A stretch of DNA of 60,000 bases from Adiantum capillus-veneris (GCA_014529385.2 CM043962.1:91196680-91256679); one strand, 5' to 3'. Numbered from the stretch's first letter, positions 11,221 through 22,781 are shown. Made by a program: numbers and translations. The notes: generated by a model not told the origin, from the sequence alone.

Positions 11221-12466
11221 ACTCCTAAATTATAGGATGACCTTCTAGCTTCTTAAATGGAAAGCTAGGCACCGTAAGAAAAGAGTAGTTGTCTAAGCTA
11301 GATAAAAGTAGTTCAATTTTTGGTATTAAAGATTATTTCTAAAGTTGTCAATTTCAAGTTTGTTTGCAAATACGGGATGGGGGAGATAGGGAAAATCAGC
11401 CATAATCCGGGTATGTCCTGATGCCAATAGTTGGATGAGAAGGTTAAACTCAGGGAGGATGATGTGAATTTAATTAAGAAAATTTGTTTGACTTGGTTGC
11501 TTAAAAAGGAACTGGAAAGGCTAGGAATATAGGGGCTATCATGTGCATCTGTCACATGATGGTGCTATACCTCTCGAAATAAAATGCTTAGGAAGGAATG
11601 ATTAAATTACTTGATGAGCCTTTCCCAAACACTTGATTCTGGAAAATATTATGAAGGTGTTGCCACTTTGATGTCTTGTAACCGATTATCTTGGCTTGAA
11701 TGGCGAGGCAAGATGAATTGGTTGAAACTAAATGTGTTGCATAATTAGTTAGGAAACTAGTTACAAGCTAATTATAGCAGATAGAGGAAAGGAAATGAAT
11801 TAAAAGTTTCTAAATAAAGATCTGGTGGAAACAAACAGATGAATTTTCCTGAACGAGGGTATGCAATAGATTGCATGCTGCTTGTTGTTTGATGATGTCT
11901 GATAGACTGCTGTCTTCCTGATTTTGTAGTAGTTAAGTACTACCTCGGGAAGGGATTTTCATGAAATGGTTCGGTGGGTGGGCGGATCCGGAGGGTCAGA
12001 TGGCCGGATGTTGATTAAACTTTTTTTATGTTAAACGCTAGGACTACGTGGGATAAAAATGGGTAACCGGGGACGAGCGAGACCAGGCAGGATTGCAAGA
12101 TCCCTCTTCTTAGGGGAAAATGATAACTGCCGTGCTTGCTTGTCGGGAAAAAGGGGTTATCGCTATGAACCAAGGGAGAACAAGAAAGCAAGAGCAGATC
12201 CTCAAGTTAAAGATCAAGAGAATCATGACTAAGGACCACGATTTTGGATGTAGAAAGCTGTCAAGGACAGATTGATTATGAGAAGCGGATAGAATCATTG
12301 AATGAAGGGATGTACCCCCTTGGGTTGGCATTCGAGATAGGCCGGAGTCCTGTCTGAGTTTCGGTCCCAAGTGGGAGGGATACATGCAAATATATCGTCA
12401 TTCCCTAGAACGGTCTAGAGGAGTGAGGGAGCTGAGGAGGGTCGAGTTTGGGTATGGCCCTCACAA

Positions 12467-12478
12467 GTGTCTCAGAGC
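12467..12478 (+). promoter_or_regulatory. Primer-binding site of L3, initiator-Met type (mutated)
   Basis: GTGTCTCAGAGC matches the usual plant TGGTATCAGAGC primer site at 9 of 12 positions. It sits one base after the LTR end GGCCCTCACA, which supports both calls. Confidence 0.55.
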
Positions 12479-12479
12479 C

Positions 12480-14459
12480 TAATTTTGAATCTTGGACCTT
12501 GGAGTTTAGAATTTTGGATTCAAGATTAATAAATGAGAGAAAAATAACTCAGTATAGCACCCAAATTTCAATTATATTACAAAATAAAGTCTTGATGTTC
12601 CAATAAATTATTCAAAAAATTTCAAGATGGCTTGGTATCTGCCAGAAGAAATTCAGCGGCTTATCTATGAGAGATTGCGACGCTAGAGCGAAGGCTCGCT
12701 ATGCTGGAACATTTTAGGAAGCTCATAAATGAGATATTTATGAAGGTTGGAATTTATCAGAATTGGAAGATTACATGGAATGGCAAGGATGGCATTTTTG
12801 TTTACATTAATACAATGAGAAATTGAGTACTTATCCAATGAATTGAAGAAGTCTTGTTGAGCGCAAGAGTTGGGGATTTTCCAAGTTTTCTATTGTTAGG
12901 ACTTTATGAGAATTCAAGATTACTATAAATCGTACCAAGATAATCTTGAGACAGAAGGATTTTTTTGATCAAGTGAAGAATTGGATTGCAAAATTGCAAG
13001 TCATAAGAAAGAATCTTAAGAGTGCAAGTGATGACTAAGTTTTTTTTTTAAAGTCCAACCAAAAGAAATCCCTTAAAGATGGGAAAGTGCAATAGATAAG
13101 CTCATAAATATTGCAGATATTTAAACTCCAAAGAAGAATAAGAAAACAAACTTATGAGTTAGCCAAGAACTCAAATTTGAAATTTTTACTCAAGGCTATC
13201 ATAGACAGAAGAACCTTTGCTGAAAGCACTAAATAGACATGTCCTTAAGAATTTAATTAAAGAGGAAAGACTGACATTTCAAGACAAGAAAGTATGGACA
13301 ATAGTCAAATTTTTCAAAAAAAGGTTATTTCTTCAATTAAAGCCAAAAAGGATTACAAGAGAGGCAGGAATTAATTACATAGAGAGGCAAGAAAGTTTAC
13401 AACTCATGAAGATCCTCTAATATATGGTCACATAACCAAATATCGCAAGCGCCGCACATGTTAGGACGCTCACCCTCTGGAATGCTTCTCGAGAAATAGC
13501 TTGAGCAATTTCTCGGGTATGAACTGAGAAAAGAAAGGGACCTCTAAGAAGAAGACTCCAGATGGTATCGAGACAAATCTTGGAATGGGGGATGAACTGC
13601 ACAAGCAAGAACAACCTGCGGAGAACCTAGGATCTCGTGTCCTTTTGATGTAGTATCAAGGGCCAAGTCTTAGAGCCTCCGTAACCATAGCAAGTCGGGT
13701 ATTGTTGCGAAAATGGTCTCTACCCCAGAGAGTCACTCTTGTGAGATGTCGCCATGTCTTCCATATCGTCTGGCCGACACAAGAATTTGGCTGAGGAAAG
13801 AGGAGATCTTTGTATCGCTCTAAGAGTTATCTTTTAACTGCCTCATTTGCACTTTGCAAGTGAGAGATGCATACATGAAGAATCAAGTCTTCTTGCCAAG
13901 ATGCCATCAGCTAAGAAAATGACTAAGTTACAAGAGAGTGAAGATCGTAAAAATAAGAGAATAACAAGTGCTAATAAAGAAGGGATTACCAGTAGCTTAT
14001 AAAGAGGAAGTAGCATATCAAAGAAGCCACAAACGTGATGACTTATTCAGAAGATAGATTATTAAGAAAGATTTTCCATGACTCCAATATTATATTAGCA
14101 GATTTTTGGGATGAAGAAGTGTAAGAGAGAAGTCAAGTTGAAAGTGTTAACAAGAAGTTAAGTCACAAGACGTATCCAAGAAGCTTCATCAATTACGTAT
14201 TTTATGCGAGTTGAGGACAACTCTTTCTTTTTTGTTGGGGAGAGATGCTGAATTCAATAGACTCAAAGACCTCTTGACCAACAGTCCTGTCCTCATTAAC
14301 CCTGACTAATTCACTCCTTGCTCTTCTTTACCCGAGTAAGTTCAATAAGAAATTCAGGTAGACCCTATTTTAGACCCCTCCTACAAGAGATTCAAGCTCA
14401 GAACCCAAGGGAACACTTAGCTGACTATACCTTAGCATATGGTCTCTTTACTACCTAGA
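12480..14459 (+). pseudogene. L3 leader, gag debris and a large internal deletion
   Basis: From about 12,626 the plus strand reads MAWYLPEEIQRLIYERLRR and continues as a plausible Gypsy gag-like protein broken by many stops. Only 2 kb separates the primer site from the integrase, so most of gag-protease-RT-RNase H has been lost. At 14,221-14,244 a CTCTTTCTTTTTTGTTGGGG motif matches the tract just upstream of the L3 3' LTR at 57,578-57,602, yet no LTR start follows. The part between 13,420 and 14,220 has no recognisable domain. Confidence 0.5.
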
Positions 14460-14856
14460 AAGCTTCAGCCCCTAGATATTCCTTAGATGAAGTGGGAATG
14501 TCTGAGTATGGACTTTGTCACTGGTCTTCCAAAGACAACTGGAAACTATGGTTCTATTTTTGTTGTAGTAGATAAGCTCACTAAGGTGGCTCATCTAATT
14601 CCAGTCAAGCAGATAGCCACCGCCATCGACATAGCCCAAGTATTTGTCAAAGAGGTAGTAAGATTACATGGCATCCCTGCAAGAATCATCAGTGATCGGG
14701 ATACCAAATTTACTTCTAAGTTTTGGCAAGCTATGTTTCAATCTCTGGATACCCAACTGAATCTCAGCTCAGCTTATCATCCGGAGACTGATGGTCAAAC
14801 TGAGCGAGGGAATCATGTCATTGAAGATATGCTTCGAGCATACTACAACCAACAGC
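14460..14856 (+). pseudogene. L3 integrase, N-terminal part of catalytic core
   Basis: The frame has MDFVTGLP (first Asp), ISDRDTKFTSKFW (second Asp) and ETDGQTERGN (Glu), so the DDE triad is complete in this piece. The reading frame runs to VIEDMLRAYYNQQ and is cut at 14,856 by the C2 Copia LTR. Upstream, LQPLDIP precedes the core after one stop. The next residues of a Gypsy integrase (PHQW...) are found on the minus strand at 58,715 and below, beyond C2's other end. The first ATG-like position (14,487) is internal to a polyprotein and is not a true start. Confidence 0.85.
14852..14856 (+). repeat. Target-site duplication ACAGC of Copia C2
   Basis: ACAGC directly flanks the C2 LTR end TGTTGG at 14,857. 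The same five bases, reverse-complemented as GCTGT, directly flank the C2 LTR start at 58,716-58,720. Copia elements duplicate 5 bp. Confidence 0.8.
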
Positions 14857-15012
14857 TGTTGGAATTAGGGTTGCAGAGAAACACACACAGCTTGGCAAAG
14901 ATGAAGGAAGCTCAAGGCACACAATAGAGAGTGTATTACTTAGTGTGCCATGGAAAGATAGATAGCCCTAGAGTGATGGGCGTATATACAATGCTTGGGG
15001 GAAAAAACCTCC
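14857..15012 (-). mobile_element. 3' end fragment of Copia C2 LTR
   Basis: The 156 bp match the reverse complement of 58,793-58,947 with about eight differences. They include the LTR terminus CCAACA (seen here as TGTTGG at 14,857). No primer site lies at the 14,857 side, so this is the end of a 3' or solo LTR. Similarity stops at 15,012, leaving about 70 bp of the LTR and the whole element body absent; a different LTR begins at 15,013. Confidence 0.85.
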
Positions 15013-16562
15013 TGATGGGGGCTTTTCACAAGCCAAGCTCCCATACCCCTCTTCTCTCGTCCCCACCCCATGAAAACCCCCTCTTAGGGAGGGAGTGATA
15101 AAAGCATTGGAAAAAGTAAGAAAAAAATAAAGTATGATTATGTAAATATATAAGAAAGGTAAAATAGGCCACCTCATGCCTGCGGGGTAGCCCATCCCCA
15201 CCTTGCCTCCTTTTTCTTCACTGTTGCCCCGCCGTGTGTCCCTTTTCCTCTCCTCCACTCAAAAGATCAACCCCCTCTCTCTTCCCCTTGTCCTTTCTCC
15301 TTTCTCTCTCCCCTCAAGCTACCCCACCTCTCACCAATAATGCATTATAACTCACCAATAATGCACCCTAACTCACATGCAACTTACCCTATCTTCCAAA
15401 ATAGTATACCCCACCCCCCCTTTCTCTCTCCTATCATATCCCATGACCCAAATACCCCCCCCTCTCTCTAAAGGGCACCATGTCTCTTGTCTTGTAGCTA
15501 AATAACCTCCCCCACACTCACACACACTCAGTTTCACTAAAAAAGTACCCACAGACCCATCCTCACCCGGTGGTTACCTGATTTTTCTTGTGTTCACACA
15601 CATCTTCACACAGATTCACCTATGAACACACTCCTCTCTCTCCCCTCTTGTAATTACTTTATTCTCCATGTCACCTCTCACTTTTTTTCATCTCTCTCTC
15701 TTAGTCTCTCTCTCATGAGACTGCTGTTCTGGCACATATACACACAGCCAGACAAGTGGGGCCCACAGTCACATGGCCTATCTAGATAATGATTTGTTCA
15801 TTTCTAAATTCTAGAATTTCTCCCCCCCCTCCTCCCCTATATAAAGAGGGGTCACCATCACACAAAAACACACAACATCACCAAAGAACACACTATGCAC
15901 TGTGTGTGCCTAGTGCACACACACACACACACACCCACACCATCACCATCACCGCAATCACCATGCTTGTCTTGAGCATGACCTCTACACCCTTGGCTAT
16001 GGAAGATGAAGGGCAACTAAATGAAGGATGATGGCCATAATCCTCGTGCGAGTCTTCGCCATCAACTCCCACCTATCCGCCATGTGCTCTACCACTCTCT
16101 CCCTTCTCATTCCCCTACCCTATGCTCCCCATTTCATCGCCTAATTCTCTAAATAAAGCTTGAGGTTTTTTGTGAGTATGTTTTCTTGCAATGTTTTGCC
16201 CATGTGAGGTGTGCGGAATCGCCACCTAGTCTTGTGTTTTGGAGTGAGCTTGTGTATGTGTGAAGGGTGTGCGGATTCGCCATCCTTTTGTGATGCCTAA
16301 GTACTAAGCCGCTATACCCCCTCCCTCACTCTCTCTCTCTCTCTCTCTCACTTGATCTCATTCCCTTTCCTTTTCATCATTACTCCCAAGCATCCATCTC
16401 TCTTGGATGAAAAATTTGTTATGGTGGTGTGTTGTTTGCGTCCTGGCCGCTGAAGCTAGGCGGTGCCCCCTGTTTGCTTTACCATGACAAGCTCGAGCCG
16501 CGCCATTCGGTCCCCGGTGTTTTAGAGGCCGTCGGGGTTCGGGGTTCTCTTTGCTCCCGTCA
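15013..16562 (+). mobile_element. LTR of Tat-like Gypsy element 'T'
   Basis: It starts TGATGGGGGC and ends GCTCCCGTCA, whose reverse complement matches the start at 8 of 10 bases. A primer site follows at 16,565. Inside are a TATA box at 15,838-15,846 (TATATAAAG) in a pyrimidine-rich setting, an (AC)n tract at about 15,915, and an AATAAAG polyadenylation-type signal near 16,151. Size is about 1.55 kb. It begins exactly where the C2 LTR fragment stops, so T most likely inserted into C2's LTR. Confidence 0.65.
15838..15846 (+). promoter_or_regulatory. TATA box of T LTR
   Basis: TATATAAAG, followed about 30 bp later by a CA-rich stretch suited to transcription initiation. It is placed mid-LTR, upstream of the AATAAAG signal, as in a U3-R-U5 layout. 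Confidence 0.5.
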
Positions 16563-16564
16563 TT

Positions 16565-16584
16565 TGGTGCCCCCACTGAGGATC
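16565..16584 (+). promoter_or_regulatory. Primer-binding site of T, Tat type
   Basis: TGGTGCCCCCACTGAGGATC matches the characteristic Tat-lineage primer site TGGCGACTCCACTGGGGACT at about 14 of 20 positions, from memory of the family. It lies 2 bp after the LTR end. Confidence 0.5.
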
Positions 16585-16635
16585 TTTTCATGAAACCCTT
16601 CAGTTTACAAGACTGAAACCCTTAAACTATTGTGA

Positions 16636-16767
16636 ATGGATGAATGGCTAGCAGGATTTGCTAATTGGACGACAGAAGAAGAAGAGCTCCAAGCACAACT
16701 AGACGAACTCCGCATCTCCATCGAAGGTTTGAGGTGTCCTCATCTTGACATGAAGTCTAGATAATTT
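16636..16767 (+). pseudogene. Start of T gag-like frame, truncated
   Basis: An ATG 51 bp after the primer site opens a 43-residue frame (MDEWLAGFANWTTEEEELQA and on). It is rich in Glu and Leu and looks like the beginning of a gag protein with a helical N-terminus. It stops at 16,767, and directly after it the sequence becomes the chromodomain end of a minus-strand Gypsy. The frame is therefore cut at a junction rather than naturally ended. Too short for domain assignment. Confidence 0.45.
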
Positions 16768-16769
16768 TG

Positions 16770-17615
16770 TCTCAAAACATTATCCCGTGGCCAAGTAGCA
16801 TCTTTCTTAGGGTAAGTTGACCATTTAATGAGGTGTTCAATAATGATTTGGTTACAAAGAGGTTTGATTATACTCTGAAGAATAGTGTCATGTTATACTT
16901 CAAAAGTACAATCGGTTGAAGTAGACAAGATAGAATCATCAAGAATGTGATTTTGGTCAGGTACATCCTTGTTAAGTAAGCTAACATGGAAGACATCATA
17001 TACCTTGATATAAGGTGGTAACAATAATCGGTAAGCTTGGTCATTGATTCTATTTTAATGACAAAAGGTCTATAATATCTTGCACTAAGTTTCTTACACT
17101 TATCCATTGATAAAGAGATGCATGTAGACTTTACACTCAAAAAACCATATCTTCATCGTCAAAGAGTTGCATAGATTGTTTAGGGTCAGCTTAACTCTTT
17201 TGCCCCTCTTCTATTTATCTTGATCAGTCTTTATATCTTGGCATATAAGACCAGTTTGTAATTGCATCTTATCCAATATATCTATGAATTCTTGAACTCT
17301 TATAAGTGGCTCTATCCACTATAATGCAGTAAGACAGTCTTGTCCATACAATGTTTGAAAATGAGACATTCCAATTCTATGTTAAGATGAGGAATCATAT
17401 ACATATTTTATCAAATATAAATACCTAGTCCAATTATTTGTTCATGCATACAATAAGCTCGTAACACATCTTTAATAATCTAAGTAGTTCTCTCTGTTTA
17501 GCCATCAGTTTGAGGATGATAAGCAGTACTAAATGCCAATTGTGTTCTTGTGGTTAAGGATAGGCTTTCCAAAATCTCAAAGTAAAATTTTCATCTCCAT
17601 GTTCCTCCACAGAAT
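16770..17615 (-). pseudogene. Gypsy G4 integrase-chromodomain remnant
   Basis: On the minus strand, GDENFTLRFW and then FSTAYHPQTDG followed by a stop where Gln is expected (CAA to TAA) give the integrase core. The GPY/F-like segment KLSARYYRPFVIK lies at 17,100-17,040. A chromodomain trace, IEHLIKWSTYPKKDATWP, ends at about 16,775. Many stops interrupt it. It starts abruptly at about 17,615, so RT and RNase H are missing. This is a second chromovirus, clearly different in sequence from A. It may share an element with the LTR at 23,723. Confidence 0.7.
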
Positions 17616-17903
17616 CTGGTGAAACTTTCTAGATTGCTTCTACTGAGCTTTTTGATGTCCTTGATCATCATTTTTTTTAAAATTTTGGATCAATTTTCAA
17701 GTCTCTACCATCAAATGTTTAGAATTTCAGAGCTATGGTTGTTCTGGCCAAAATATGGTTTTCAATCCTTTTTGCCATGATCTTTGTAGCCCAATTTGAT
17801 GGTGCTGATTTCTACTTACCCTACTCCTATGTGCTGAAAAGAAACATGAAATAAAAACAAACAAAACAATGAAAATGAAGTCGCAAACAAAAAAATGAAA
17901 TAA
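17616..17903. other. No recognisable feature
   Basis: AT-rich sequence between the G4 integrase fragment and the Tork Copia insertion. Probably decayed G4 interior; no coding trace could be matched. Confidence 0.4.
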
Positions 17904-17908
17904 GACTC

Positions 17909-17988
17909 TGTTAGGAAATATGACGTAGCTAAATAGCTATTTGAGTAGATTACTTAATGGAGAGAGATAGATTTCACACACAAGAGAT

Positions 17989-18043
<55 letters not shown>

Positions 18044-18670
18044 CACGATATACGTGGTTCACCCATTGTGGGCTACGTCCACGGAAAAGCAGCCACTCAA
18101 TGGCTTTAGTACTTCAAAACAAGAAGTAGTTTACAAAGGGATTATACCCTTAATGGAGCTCCCGCCTTGCTTCACTCTCACCACCTCACCCTCACCTTGT
18201 TGCATCAACTTCACACTATGAAATGTGTGTAGAAATGGCCTCCTTTTATAGGCCAAAAGGGCTGCCCTCTCTCATGAGAGGCAGCCATGTGTAGCCGCCC
18301 TTGTGTAGATAAGTCCAAATCGGACCCTTCATTCCGCCCATGTGTGGCCGCCCTTGAGAAGACAAGTCTGCTTTTGAATTCGGCCACCGGCCACCGGCCA
18401 ACCGACGGTTGTTTTCCAACCACTTTCCAGCCGCCGTCCGGCCATAATATTCCGGCGAAAAGGAATATTCGGGTGAGGGAAAAAAAAAGTCTCGGGGGAT
18501 TCCGCCCCCGAGGCCCCTAAAGTTGCCCCTGATTTTTGGCTGTGAAAATTTTGGTTTCCGGCGAGTGATTTTCCTTCACGCACGATGGCTTCTCCTCATA
18601 ATGGGGGCCTTACAAATGTGCGCTTTTACCACAAAAAATTACAAGGGTAAAGCAGGCTCCATACTTAACA
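17909..18670 (-). repeat. 3' LTR of the Tork Copia
   Basis: 762 bp with a (GA)n tract at 17,992-18,039, a TATA box on the minus strand (18,241-18,252, CCTATAAAAGGA), and a short tandem GCCACCGGCCACCGG. The polypurine tract AAGTGGGAGAT (minus strand, 18,671-18,681) lies immediately upstream. Confidence 0.95.
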
Positions 18671-18730
18671 ATCTCCCACTTGGAGACTGATATCCAAACC
18701 AAACTTGTGACTGCTTTCCATCCTAGCTTC

Positions 18731-19080
18731 TTATCCTTGAATGCCGATTGAAGATGAGCAAAAGCTCAACTTCTCCTTGTTGACCACCTTTGTAAACATG
18801 TCTGCAGGATTTTCACTTGTATGCACCTTTCTTAGCTTTAGCTGTCCCTCTTCCAAAAGAGTGCGTATGAAGTGATATCTCACCTCAATGTGCTTCGTCC
18901 TTGAATGAAAGACTGAGTTCTTTGCAAGATGGATAGCGCTTTGGCTATTATTGTACAAGACACAATTGTCTTGTTTGAATCCAAGATCTTCTAAGAATCT
19001 GTGAAGCCACAAAATTTCTTTGCTTACCTCTGTCATTGCTACATACTCTGCTTCCGTGGTAGAAAGTGACACCACTTTCT
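18731..19080 (-). pseudogene. Tork Copia RNase H, C-terminal part
   Basis: Frame reading VVSLSTTEAEYVAMTEVSKE (Glu of the active site), LYNNSQSAIHLAKN and HSRTKHIEVRYHFIR, typical of Copia RNase H. The usual DNQSA is NNSQSA here, so a catalytic Asp is replaced by Asn. A frameshift near 19,078 separates it from the RT frame; the preceding frame drifts to AVAGLQSCRKWCHF instead of continuing into VVSLST. The frame ends at 18,731, about 60 bp from the 3' LTR. Confidence 0.85.
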
Positions 19081-20420
19081 ACAGCTTTGAAGCCCAGCTA
19101 CTGCTATGCCTCCAACCGTCAACACATAGCCAGTAGTGCTCCTTCGAGTATTTTTGTCACCTGCCATATCTGCATCAGCATACCCTTCTAAAAAAATATC
19201 AGTTCCTCCAAAATACAAATCATTTGTTGTTGTCCCTTTTAGATACCTAAGTATCCACTTCACAGCTTGCCAATGCTCTTTACCTGGGTTGTCCATGAAC
19301 CTACTCACAACTCCCACTACATCTGCAATGTCTGGCCTTTTCCAGACCATAGCATACATTAGAGAACCTACCACTACAACATATGGAACTTTAGACATAT
19401 AGGCTATCTCCTCTTGTGTCTTTGGACACATATCCTTCATTAGTTTAAAATGACCAGCCAAAGGTGTAGAAACTGGTTTTGTATTTTTCATTGCAAACCT
19501 TTTTAGTACCTTCTTGATGTAATCTTCTTGAGATGGCTTTATTGTCTTCTTCGTCCCGTCCCTTGATATTTTCATACCAAGTATCCTCTTTGCAGCACCT
19601 AAATCTTTCATTGAAAAAGATTTAGACAGCTCCTCTTTTAGGTCTTTGATGTACTGCATGTTAGCACTTGCAATCAACATGTCATCAACATACAACATTA
19701 GGATGATCAATTTCCCATCTCCCAAATTCTTTGTGTAGACGCAGTGATCCGAGTTGCATCTTGTGAATCCATGATCCAACATCCATCGATCAAACTTCAA
19801 GTACCATTGTCTTGATGCTTGCTTTAAACCATACAAGATCTTCTTTAATCTGCAAACCATTTTCTCCTTACCTTTTACTTCATACCCCTTTGGTTGAAGC
19901 ATGCAGATTTCCTCCCCTAAGTCACCGTGAGGGAATTCCGTATTTACATCCATTTGCTCGAGATTTAGATCATGAGTAGCCACAAGGCTTAAGACAAGCC
20001 TAATTGAGTTCATTTTTACAACAAGAGAAAATATTTCAGTGAAGTCAATACCTTTCTTTTGAGAAAACCCTTTCACCACAAGCCTAGACTTGTACCTTTT
20101 CTTCCCACCTTCTTCTTCCTTCAGCTTGTACACCCATTTGTTTTGAAGTGGCCGCTTACCTTTAGGAACCTCAACCAACTCCCATGTTTGGTTGCGATGT
20201 AGTGAGTCCATCTCCACTTGCATGCTCTTTGTCCATTCTTCTTTGGATTCATGTTGCATAGCTTTTTCGTATGATTCCGGCTCTCCAGAATCTGAGATCA
20301 AGAGATGGTTGAAGGAAGGAACAAACCTTTCTGGAGGTCTACTTGCTCTTGTAGATCTTCGGGGAATAGGTTGAGGCTCCTCATTTGGTTGACGTTGTTG
20401 CACATTGTCACCGTTTGTCA
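19081..20420 (-). pseudogene. Tork Copia reverse transcriptase and RNase H N-part
   Basis: A long open frame holds NQTWELVEVPKGKRPLQNKW, the YKSRLVVKGFSQKKGIDF block, VNTEFPHGDLGEEI, the active-site motif LYVDDMLIA, and the RNase H start YADADMAGDKNTRRSTTGY. The YVDD motif is intact. The conserved FLHGDLEE block has Pro in place of Leu, a sign of decay. The frame overlaps the integrase frame (20,408-20,472), which indicates a frameshift in what should be one polyprotein. The apparent start at 20,472 uses GTG and is not a genuine initiation site. Confidence 0.9.
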
Positions 20421-21757
20421 CCGTTTGCAGTCCTTGAGTCTTCACCGTCCTCAAGCTCCATGTACTCATCACCTATTTCTTTTGTTTGTTTTCTTTCCAA
20501 GTAATCTTTGTACATATTTTGTTCGTTAAAAATTACATCCCTACTCCTTAAGATTCTACCATCTTCAGGATTCCATAGGCGATACCCAAAGTCACCTTCT
20601 CCATAGCCAATGAAGAAACACTTTTTGGACTTTGCATGTAGCTTTGATCTTAGGCTTCTATCTATGTGCATGAAAGCCTCACATCCAAACACTTTGAGAA
20701 ATGCATAATTCGCCGGTTTACCTGTCCATGCCTCTTCTGGAACTCCCCCATCCAATGCCGTTGAGGGTGACCGATTGATTAAGTACACAGACGTACTTAC
20801 AGCTTCCGCCCAAAGCTCAAGCGGTAGGCCTGCATGTAGCCGCATGCTTCGTGCTAGCTCCATGATTGTCCTGTTCATCCTTTCTGAAATCCCATTTTGT
20901 TGAGGTGTCCTTGGGGTTGTTCTTTGTCTCCGAATGCCATTGCTAGCACAAAAGCTTTCAAAATCTTGGCTGCAATATTTGCCTCCATTGTCGGACCCGA
21001 GGCATTTAACCTTGGTACCTGTTTCATTCTCCACAAAAGCTTTCCACCTTTGAAATATGAAAAATACATCGGATTTATTCTTCATGACATAAACCCATGT
21101 TTTTCTAGTCGCATCGTCTATGAATGTTACATAGTACAATGAGTCACCAAGTGATGGTGTACTTGCAGGACCCCAAACATTAGAATGAACCAACTCAAGT
21201 TTTTTATTTTTTCTTTCATTTCCTGATTTTTGAAATTTCACCCTCTTTTGTTTACCATAAACACAATCTTCACAGAACTCTAAGTTCACTTCTTTCAAAA
21301 CTGGTAGAAGCTTCTTTGTTTGAAGGATTTGCATTCCTTTGGCACTCATATGCCCAAGCCGGTAGTGCCACACCGCACTGTCAACTTCTGTAGTTGCTGC
21401 ACAAGCTGAAGGTTGCGTGCTAACAGTACACAAGTAAAGTGTACCAACCTTTTCTCCCTTGGCAACCACCAAAGATCCCTTTGAGATCTTCCACCGTTTG
21501 TTTCCGAATGCAATGTTGTGACCTTCATCGTCCAATTGTCCTGTAGAGATCAAATTTCTGTGAAGAGAAGGAACATGCCTAACATCTTTAAGCTTCCATT
21601 CATTTCTGTTAGCAGTTTTGATAGAAACTGTACCTTTGCCGACAATCTCACAAGCTTCATCATCTCCCAAGTATACATATCCAAAATTACCTTTAGTGTA
21701 GTCTCGGAAATGTTGCTTGTGTGGTGTCGCATGGAATGAAGCCCCGGAATCTACTAT
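20421..21757 (-). pseudogene. Tork Copia protease end, GAG-pre-integrase and integrase
   Basis: After the protease DSGA motif (just before an in-frame TAG at 21,758-21,760) come the pre-integrase zinc region (HYRLGHMS...CEDCVYGKQ) and the integrase core. The core has LVHSNVWGP, LGSDNGGKY and QQNGISERMNRT. The first motif is normally HSDVWGP: the first catalytic Asp is Asn (codon at 21,179-21,181). The second Asp and the Glu remain. One stop, a frameshift at the RT boundary and the lost Asp mean that the enzyme cannot integrate DNA. Confidence 0.9.
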
Positions 21758-22101
21758 CTAGGAATTAGACACATTGTCTAATGAGAGAATTAGAGCATCT
21801 TGCTCTACTTTACCTGCCACATTGGCCTCCGATGTTGGCTTGTTGTCTTGAGACTCTGTCTCCTTCTTCTTCTTGGACCAGCAATCCTTCTTGATGTGGC
21901 CCTTCTTCCCGCAGTTCCAACATTCAAGAACTGACTTTGTGCGTGACTTGCTCCGTCTTGAGCGATCACGACCCTTTTGGTTTTTGAGCCTCTCCTTAGG
22001 TCTTCCTCTTGTTTCCACTAGACAGTGCAACACTTGATGATTCTCTTGTGCTTCTCCTTCATATTTCCTCGCTTAGGAGAACACCCACAACATCATCAAA
22101 C
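21758..22101 (-). pseudogene. Tork Copia nucleocapsid and start of protease
   Basis: Lys/Arg-rich frame with a perfect CCHC knuckle, CWNCGKKGHIKKDC, near 21,893-21,934, which binds element RNA. It runs into NVSNS, then TAG, then IVDSGASFH (protease catalytic loop). The TAG replaces the usual Trp codon. Between 22,034 and 22,101 the frame shifts relative to gag and includes a stop, so the gag-pol frame is broken here too. Confidence 0.85.
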
Positions 22102-22623
22102 TTAAAAAGTATTTGTGCCAAAAATAGAATTACTTACAGCCATCACAAGGCTGTCCCAACTATCCGGTAGAGATGATAGTATGAGGAGAGCTCGCACTTC
22201 ATCATCGAAATTTATTTTCACTGATCGAAGTTCACTTATGTTTGTGTTAAAGTCATTTAGGTGTTCTGCAATTGAACCATTCTCTGCCATCTTTAGATTG
22301 AACAAGCGCTTCATAAGAAATACCTTATTGGATGTCGATGGTTTCTCGTAGAAGTCGTCAAGTGACTTCATCAAGTCCTTCGTGGTCTTCATCTCTGAAA
22401 CATTGAAGGCCACCGTTGACGCCAAGCTTAACCGGATTGTTCCCAGTGCCTTTCGATCAAGGACAATCCATGCTTCATTTGCCATCGTTGCCGGCTTCTT
22501 TGCAAGACCGCCTAGTGGCAAATAGAGGTCCTTCTGGTAGAGATAGTCTTCAATCTGCATCTTCCAATGTTGGTAGTTTTTTATGTTGAACTTCTCAATC
22601 TTGAGCTTCCCTTTCTCCGCCAT
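22102..22623 (-). pseudogene. Tork Copia gag
   Basis: The true start is the ATG at 22,623 (MAEKGKLKIEKFN); the open frame can be extended three codons upstream only from GTG. It contains NYQHWKMQIEDYL, SLASTVAFNV and the UBN2-type gag segment (KRLFNLKMAENGSIAEHLND). Gag forms the virus-like particle. The frame ends in a run of T and A at 22,102 where a frameshift cuts off the rest of gag. It lies about 60 bp from the primer site. Confidence 0.9.
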
Positions 22624-22682
22624 AACTCCCACTCAATTCAAGGAATCCTTTCCTTGAGATAACTTAGCTACGAGCATACTTT

Positions 22683-22694
22683 GCTCTGATACCA
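22683..22694 (-). promoter_or_regulatory. Primer-binding site of Tork Copia
   Basis: TGGTATCAGAGC on the minus strand, a perfect match to the complement of the 3' end of plant initiator tRNA-Met. It stands 2 bp from the 5' LTR. Confidence 0.95.
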
Positions 22695-22696
22695 GT

Positions 22697-22781
22697 TGTT
22701 AGGAAATATGACGTAGCTAAATAGCTATTTGAGTAGATTACTTAATGGAGAGAGATAGATTTCACACACAAGATATTATAG

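Larger units (their letters stand above)
9919..12465 (+). mobile_element. 5' LTR of Gypsy L3
   Basis: It starts TGTAAGGTCCC and ends GGCCCTCACA, followed 2 bp later by an initiator-Met-type primer site, so it is a 5' LTR of about 2.5 kb. It matches 54,608-57,577 in reverse complement, with about 20 differences in the first 300 bp by eye. It contains a TATA box (10,373-10,382), a ~30-bp minisatellite and a ~155-bp tandem array. Compared with the other copy it lacks about 580 bp at 11,380 (the partner segment is 55,424-56,005). It is inserted in the RT of Gypsy A. Confidence 0.8.

Noticed and set aside
12110-12385. 91-residue minus-strand ORF near the L3 LTR end
   Set aside because: It is antisense LTR sequence; part of the same frame recurs in the partner LTR at 54,600-54,753 fused to a different upstream frame.
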